64,000 nucleotides of DNA from Spirabiliibacterium mucosae. Lineage in GTDB: Bacteria; Pseudomonadota; Gammaproteobacteria; Enterobacterales; Pasteurellaceae. Below are positions 59,488-64,000 of this stretch, in pieces. The stretch spans positions 1 to 64,000 of the forward strand of contig NZ_JABTBO010000004.1 in NCBI RefSeq assembly GCF_014884965.1. Reading direction: 5' to 3'. Each line of letters begins with the position of its first letter. The first letter of the stretch is position 1. The translations under genes and the position numbers were made by a program. The notes beneath the pieces are model-generated. The model did no database searches. It was given only the letters and a program-made list of their open reading frames with translations, and was not told the origin of the DNA.

Positions 59488-61389
59488 GTGAAAGAGATTA
59501 TTCGAGATAACAAAGCAGAGCAGAACCTGTTTTTACGACGGGCGCTGGTGGCGTTTATTGGCGTCATCATTTTGCTTGCGCTGCTGCTGCTTAATCTCTA
59601 TCACCTGCAGGTGCGCGATTTTGACAACTACCAAACCCGCTCCAACGGCAACCGCATCAAGCTGCTGCCCGTGCCGCCAACCCGCGGGTTGATTTATGAC
59701 CGCAACGGCCATGTGCTGGCAGAAAATTTGACCTTTTTTGGCCTCTACATCGTGCCGGAAAAAACGGAAAACCTCGAGCAAACCTACGACGCGCTGCGCC
59801 AAATTGTCGGCTTGCAAGACGAAGACATTGACGCCTTTAAAAAAGAGCGTCGGCGTAACTCGCGCTACACGCCGATTTTGCTTAAACCGAATTTAACCGA
59901 AGAGCAAATCGCGCGCTTTGCCGTGGAGCAATACAAATTCCCAAGCTTGGAAGTGCGGCCGTATTTCAAACGCCACTATCCATACGGCGAGGACATGACC
60001 CATATTTTAGGCTATGTGGCCAAAATCAACGACAAAGACGTTGAAAAGCTGAAAAAAGACGACAAACTGGCCAATTACGCAGGCTCAAGCGACATTGGCA
60101 AGCTCGGCATTGAGCGCTTTTATGAAGACCAACTCCATGGTGAGGTCGGCTTTGAAGAGGTGGAGGTCAATAACCGTGGCAAAGTGATCCGCACTTTGCG
60201 CCAGCAGCCCGCGGTGTCGGGCAAAAGCATTAAGCTGACGATCGACATTGAGCTGCAACGCTACATCCGCCAGCTGCTTGACGGGCGCCGTGGCGCGGTG
60301 GTGGTGCTTGACCCGCGCGATAACAGCATTTTGGCCATGGTTTCGAGCCCAACTTACGACAACAATTTGTTCGTCGGTGGCATTTCAGGCAAAGATTACC
60401 GCACGTTGCTCAATGACCCTGACCGCCCGCTGTATAGCCGCACCACCCAAGGCGCATTCCCGCCGGCGTCCACCATCAAACCGTTTTCGGCCGTGGCGGC
60501 GCTGCAAGAGGGCGTGATCAGCACCAGCACCACCATTTATGACCCTGGGTATTGGGTGTTGCCAGGCACGGAGCGGCGTTATCGCGACTGGCTGAAAAGC
60601 GGCCACGGGCGGCTGAATTTGAACAAAGCGATTATGGAGTCAGCCGATACGTATTTTTATCAAGTGGTGTATGACATGGGCATTAACCGCTTTTCCAAAT
60701 GGATGAAAAAATTTGGCTTTGGGCTGCCAACGGGCGTGGACATTCGGGAAGAAACCACCGGCGTGATGCCCGATCGCGAATGGAAGCGCAAACGCTTTAA
60801 AAAATCGTGGGTGATGGGCGATACCATCCCCGTGGGCATTGGCCAAGGCTACTGGACGGCGACCCCGCTGCAAGTGGTCAAAGCGCTGAGCATTTTGATC
60901 AACAACGGCAAGGTCAACACACCGCACTTTATGAAAGAGATCATCGGCAACCAGATTGAGCCGTATCAAGATCCAAAACTTTATGAAGACATCACCGGCG
61001 TGCCTAATGCCTACTGGCAAGCGGCGAAGCAAGGGATGTTCTCGGTGCTGTATGGCCCGTCGGGCACGGCGCGCAAGGCCTTTACGGGCATGCCGTATTA
61101 CGCCGCGGGCAAATCGGGCACCGCGCAGGTGTTTGGCTTGAAAGAAAATCAAAAATACGATGCCAAGAGCTTGGCGAAACATTTGCACGACCACGCGTGG
61201 TTTATCTCTTACGCGCCGTTTAATGAGCCGAAAATCGCGCTGTCGATCTTCTTAGAAAACGCCGGTGGCGGCTCGAGCAACGCAGCACCGCTGGCACGAC
61301 AAATTTTGGATCACTATTTATTGCGCATGGGGCATATCAAAGATGACAATACACAAAGTGCGGTTGCGCAAGCCGAGGAGGCGCTGTGA
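59488..61389 (+). CDS. mrdA: Penicillin-binding protein 2
   Basis: Transpeptidase of the rod (elongation) complex, 633 residues. A membrane anchor (about residues 18-38) is followed by the dimerisation domain. The catalytic SxxK is PASTIKPF (Ser about 331), the SxN-type motif is ESADTYFYQ, and KSGT is in [11 protein letters not shown]. It starts with GTG. Its stop overlaps mrdB by four bases. Confidence 0.97.
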   Translation: MKEIIRDNKAEQNLFLRRALVAFIGVIILLALLLLNLYHLQVRDFDNYQTRSNGNRIKLLPVPPTRGLIYDRNGHVLAENLTFFGLYIVPEKTENLEQTYDALRQIVGLQDEDIDAFKKERRRNSRYTPILLKPNLTEEQIARFAVEQYKFPSLEVRPYFKRHYPYGEDMTHILGYVAKINDKDVEKLKKDDKLANYAGSSDIGKLGIERFYEDQLHGEVGFEEVEVNNRGKVIRTLRQQPAVSGKSIKLTIDIELQRYIRQLLDGRRGAVVVLDPRDNSILAMVSSPTYDNNLFVGGISGKDYRTLLNDPDRPLYSRTTQGAFPPASTIKPFSAVAALQEGVISTSTTIYDPGYWVLPGTERRYRDWLKSGHGRLNLNKAIMESADTYFYQVVYDMGINRFSKWMKKFGFGLPTGVDIREETTGVMPDREWKRKRFKKSWVMGDTIPVGIGQGYWTATPLQVVKALSILINNGKVNTPHFMKEIIGNQIEPYQDPKLYEDITGVPNAYWQAAKQGMFSVLYGPSGTARKAFTGMPYYAAGKSGTAQVFGLKENQKYDAKSLAKHLHDHAWFISYAPFNEPKIALSIFLENAGGGSSNAAPLARQILDHYLLRMGHIKDDNTQSAVAQAEEAL

Positions 61390-62501
61390 GTGACGAAAAA
61401 CGCTTTTTCGGCGGGCTATGGGCGCGGCTGCATTTAGACTTTTGGCTATTTTTAGGGCTGGTGGTCATCAGTGCCTATGGCTTGATTGTGCTTTACAGTG
61501 CATCGGGCGCCAGCGAGGCGATGTTTCAAAGCCGCGTGATTCAAATCGCGCTGGGCTTTACCGTGATGATCGTGATGGCGCAATTGCCGCCACGCTTTTA
61601 TGAACGCATCGCGCCTTATCTTTATGTGATCGGCATTGTGTTGCTGATTTTGGTGGATGTGATTGGTACCACCAGCAAAGGCGCCCAGCGCTGGCTCAAC
61701 TTGGGGCTGTTTCGCTTTCAGCCCTCTGAGATTGTCAAACTCTCGGTGCCGCTTATGGTGGCGGTTTATTTAGGCCGGCAAAAACTGCCGCCAACGCTGC
61801 TCAGCACCTTTATTGCGCTTGCGATGATTTTTGTGCCAACGATTTTGGTGGCGATCCAGCCCGATCTCGGCACGTCGATTTTAGTTAGCGCATCGGGGCT
61901 ATTTGTTGTATTCTTAGCGGGGATGAGCTGGCGGCTAATTGCCATTGCGGTGGTTGGCCTGGCGGGGTTCATCCCTATTATGTGGTATTTTTTAATGCAC
62001 GATTACCAACGCACCCGCGTGATGACACTGTTTGACCCCGAGTCAGACCCACTGGGTGCGGGCTATCACATTATTCAGTCGAAAATCGCCATTGGATCAG
62101 GCGGGCTGTTTGGCAAAGGCTGGATGCAAGGCACCCAGTCGCAATTGGAATTTTTGCCCGAGCCACATACAGATTTTATTTTTGCGGTGCTCGGTGAAGA
62201 GCACGGCTTAATTGGTGTGTTGATTTTACTGGCGATTTATATGTTTATTATCATCCGCGGTTTGATGATTGCCGGCAAAGCCGACACCTCGTTTGGCCGC
62301 ATCTTAACAGGTGCGATAATTTTAATCTTTTTTGTTTATATTTTTGTCAACATCGGCATGGTCAGCGGTATTTTGCCGGTGGTTGGCGTACCCTTACCGC
62401 TTGTCAGCTATGGCGGCACGTCGTTCGTGACGCTGATGGCGGGGTTTGGGTTGATTATGTCAATCCATACCCACAAGCGCAAAATAACACAATACCTATG
62501 A
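61386..62501 (+). CDS. mrdB: Rod-shape SEDS glycosyltransferase RodA
   Basis: Polytopic SEDS-family peptidoglycan polymerase partnered with PBP2, 371 residues. The family motifs are visible: [29 protein letters not shown] with the catalytic Asp region, [20 protein letters not shown], and [12 protein letters not shown] near the C-terminus. It starts with GTG inside the end of mrdA. Confidence 0.97.
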   Translation: MSDEKRFFGGLWARLHLDFWLFLGLVVISAYGLIVLYSASGASEAMFQSRVIQIALGFTVMIVMAQLPPRFYERIAPYLYVIGIVLLILVDVIGTTSKGAQRWLNLGLFRFQPSEIVKLSVPLMVAVYLGRQKLPPTLLSTFIALAMIFVPTILVAIQPDLGTSILVSASGLFVVFLAGMSWRLIAIAVVGLAGFIPIMWYFLMHDYQRTRVMTLFDPESDPLGAGYHIIQSKIAIGSGGLFGKGWMQGTQSQLEFLPEPHTDFIFAVLGEEHGLIGVLILLAIYMFIIIRGLMIAGKADTSFGRILTGAIILIFFVYIFVNIGMVSGILPVVGVPLPLVSYGGTSFVTLMAGFGLIMSIHTHKRKITQYL

Positions 62502-62520
62502 GGTATTGCGAGGACTTTTT

Positions 62521-63425
62521 ATGAATTATGTAAAATTCACATTCTGGGGCTTGCTCTCATTGTGTGTAGGCATGCAAACGGCACTGGCAAGCGCCGGCGG
62601 CGCGCTGGAGAAGTATTACGGCGTCAAAGGCCCGGCCTTGAGCCAGTCGGCTAGTCGTAGCAAAAGCCGCTCCTACACCGTGAAAGGGCAAACCTACAAA
62701 ACCCTAAATCATGAAACGGCGAAGGAATATTCGGTCACTGGCACCGCGAGTTTTTATGCCAAAAAATTCAACGGCCGCAAAACCTCCAGCGGCGAGATTT
62801 ATAACGAAAATCTGCTCACCGCTGCGCACAAACGCTTGCCGATCCCAAGCTATGTGCTGGTAACCAACTTGCACAACGGGCGCAAAGTGGTGGTGCGGGT
62901 CAATGACCGCGGGCCATTTGTCGGCGATCGCAAAATTGATCTCTCCAAGGCGGCGGCGCGCGAGCTCGGCATGCTCCATCGCGGCACCGCGAAAGTGAAA
63001 CTCGATGTGGTGCATGTGGACCGCCACGGCAACATCAGCGGCCCAGGTGGTGAGAAGCTGATGAACATTGCCAAACGTAAAATTTGCCCATCCCAGGGCA
63101 AAAAGACGCGCAAAATGCCGTCGAAATCGCACAAGGTGAAAGCCAAAGTGCGGTCGAAACAGCACAAAACGCGCCGCAAAACGTGAGCGTGTCTGCCCAT
63201 ACTTATGAATTGCAAAGTGTTAATCTCGGTAGCGACAAACAAGCCAAGCAGTTAATTGCCAAACTCACCATGGATAATATCAACAGCGAAATTATCCGTG
63301 ATGGGGATCGCTACAAAGTGAAATTTGGCCCGATTGCCAGCAAAAGCATGGTTAATCAGCTGAAATCGCAGCTGGTGAAAGAAGGCCAAAAAGACAATAT
63401 TTTATATTCTTATAACGCAAAATAA
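62521..63425 (+). CDS. rlpA: RlpA septal lytic transglycosylase-type protein, one frameshift
   Basis: Exported peptidoglycan-acting protein. From the ATG at 62521 it has a signal peptide (to about LASA), then a double-psi beta-barrel (TGTASFYAKKFNGRKTSSGE, VNDRGPFVGDRKIDLS). A C-terminal SPOR domain (YELQSVNLGSDKQAKQLIAK) binds denuded glycan. As read, the SPOR part is in another frame. One extra base in the A4/T3 run at 63079-63085 joins them and turns a basic tail into a Gln/Ala linker. The corrected length is about 301 residues. Confidence 0.9.
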
Positions 63426-63445
63426 GCCAAAGGAGTTTGTTTGCT

Positions 63446-64000
63446 ATGTTTAAACACGCAAAATCAGCCGTAACGTTGTTAGCAGCAACTTTATCTGTTT
63501 CAAGCTTGAGCTACGCCGAAGGCGAGGCGCTGGAATTTAATATCCCAACGCCGCAACTCAACGCCAAAAGCTATGTGCTGGTGGACTACCACACCGGCGT
63601 GGTGCTGGCCCAAAAAGACATGAACGAGCGCTATGCGCCAGCCAGTTTGACCAAAATGATGACCAGCTATGTGGTCGGTGATGCCATTAAACAAGGCAAA
63701 ATCCACAATGATGACATGGTCACCATCAGTGAAAACGCGTGGGGCAAAAAATTCCCAGGCTCGTCCAAAATGTTTTTGAACATCAACCAGCAAGTCAGCG
63801 TCAGTGATCTCAATCACGGCGTGATCATCGCCTCGGGCAACGACGCTTGCGTAGCACTGGCGGAGCATTTAACAGGCAGCGAGCACAACTTTATTGAATT
63901 GATGAATAAATATGTGCAGCAATTTGGGCTGAAAAACACTCACTTTGCCACCGTGCATGGGCTGGATGCTGACGGGCAATACTCATCAGCCTACGACATG
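63446..64000 (+). CDS. dacA: D-alanyl-D-alanine carboxypeptidase (PBP5 type), cut by the window end
   Basis: Trims the terminal D-Ala of peptidoglycan stem peptides in the periplasm. Only the first 185 residues are present. It has a signal peptide (MFKHAKSAVTLLAATLSVSS, cleaved near SYA), the catalytic SxxK in PASLTKMMTSYV and the SGN motif in IIASGNDACVALAEHL. The start at 63446 has an AAAGGAG site 13 bases earlier. The KTG motif and C-terminal anchor lie beyond the window. Confidence 0.95.
   Translation, partial: MFKHAKSAVTLLAATLSVSSLSYAEGEALEFNIPTPQLNAKSYVLVDYHTGVVLAQKDMNERYAPASLTKMMTSYVVGDAIKQGKIHNDDMVTISENAWGKKFPGSSKMFLNINQQVSVSDLNHGVIIASGNDACVALAEHLTGSEHNFIELMNKYVQQFGLKNTHFATVHGLDADGQYSSAYDM

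Overview
This window is chromosomal DNA of a Pasteurellaceae bacterium. The main evidence is the Haemophilus-type DNA uptake sequence (9-mer AAGTGCGGT or its complement), which I count about 100 times by eye. Gene content and order also fit the family: mrcA divergent from comABCDE, secM-secA-mutT, and rsfS-rlmH-mrdA-mrdB-rlpA-dacA. Base composition looks GC-richer than Haemophilus influenzae, perhaps a little above 50% by eye. High-GC genera such as Necropsobacter would fit, but the genus is a guess.

Layout. 1-501: non-coding, with uptake-sequence hairpins and a block of nested inverted repeats. 0.5-9.8 kb: purL, mltF, a small basic protein, mutT, secA and a short secM whose C-terminus carries an arrest peptide. 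9.8-19.3 kb: a DciA-like gene, then dam, aroB, aroK and the competence (type IV pilus-like) operon comABCDE read leftward, and mrcA plus a DUF4298 gene rightward. 19.3-22.2 kb: a chalcone-isomerase-like periplasmic protein, fumC and an AhpD-like protein. 22.3-32.9 kb: a lower-GC myo-inositol block with iolG-iolE-iolD leftward and an iolC kinase/aldolase fusion rightward. It continues with a cNMP/CBS nucleotidyltransferase and a DnaQ-like exonuclease, then a convergent sodium/solute symporter. One 16-bp palindrome family lies in the iolD-iolC gap and upstream of the symporter, tying the symporter to inositol uptake.

33-41.7 kb: an NAD(P)H oxidoreductase, nfeD-qmcA, modF, sstT, a UmuD-like protein lacking the catalytic dyad behind two LexA boxes, an SLC13 permease and rimO. 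42-48.2 kb: the pyruvate dehydrogenase operon aceE-aceF-lpdA. 48.2-54.1 kb: bioB with two small envelope genes, a TPP riboswitch with thiBPQ, and an NsrR-like regulator. 54.2-64 kb: a YdgA-like protein, rho divergent from rhlB, then the cell-elongation cluster ending in a truncated dacA.

The sequence carries a systematic defect. In nine genes (dam, aroB, aroK, comC, the CBS nucleotidyltransferase twice, the symporter, rimO, aceF, rlpA), and probably the SLC13 permease start, the frame is restored by adding one base to a short A or T run. Because several of these genes are normally important, base-calling deletions are more likely than true pseudogenes. I annotate each such gene over its full span.

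I saw no tRNA, rRNA, insertion sequence or CRISPR array.
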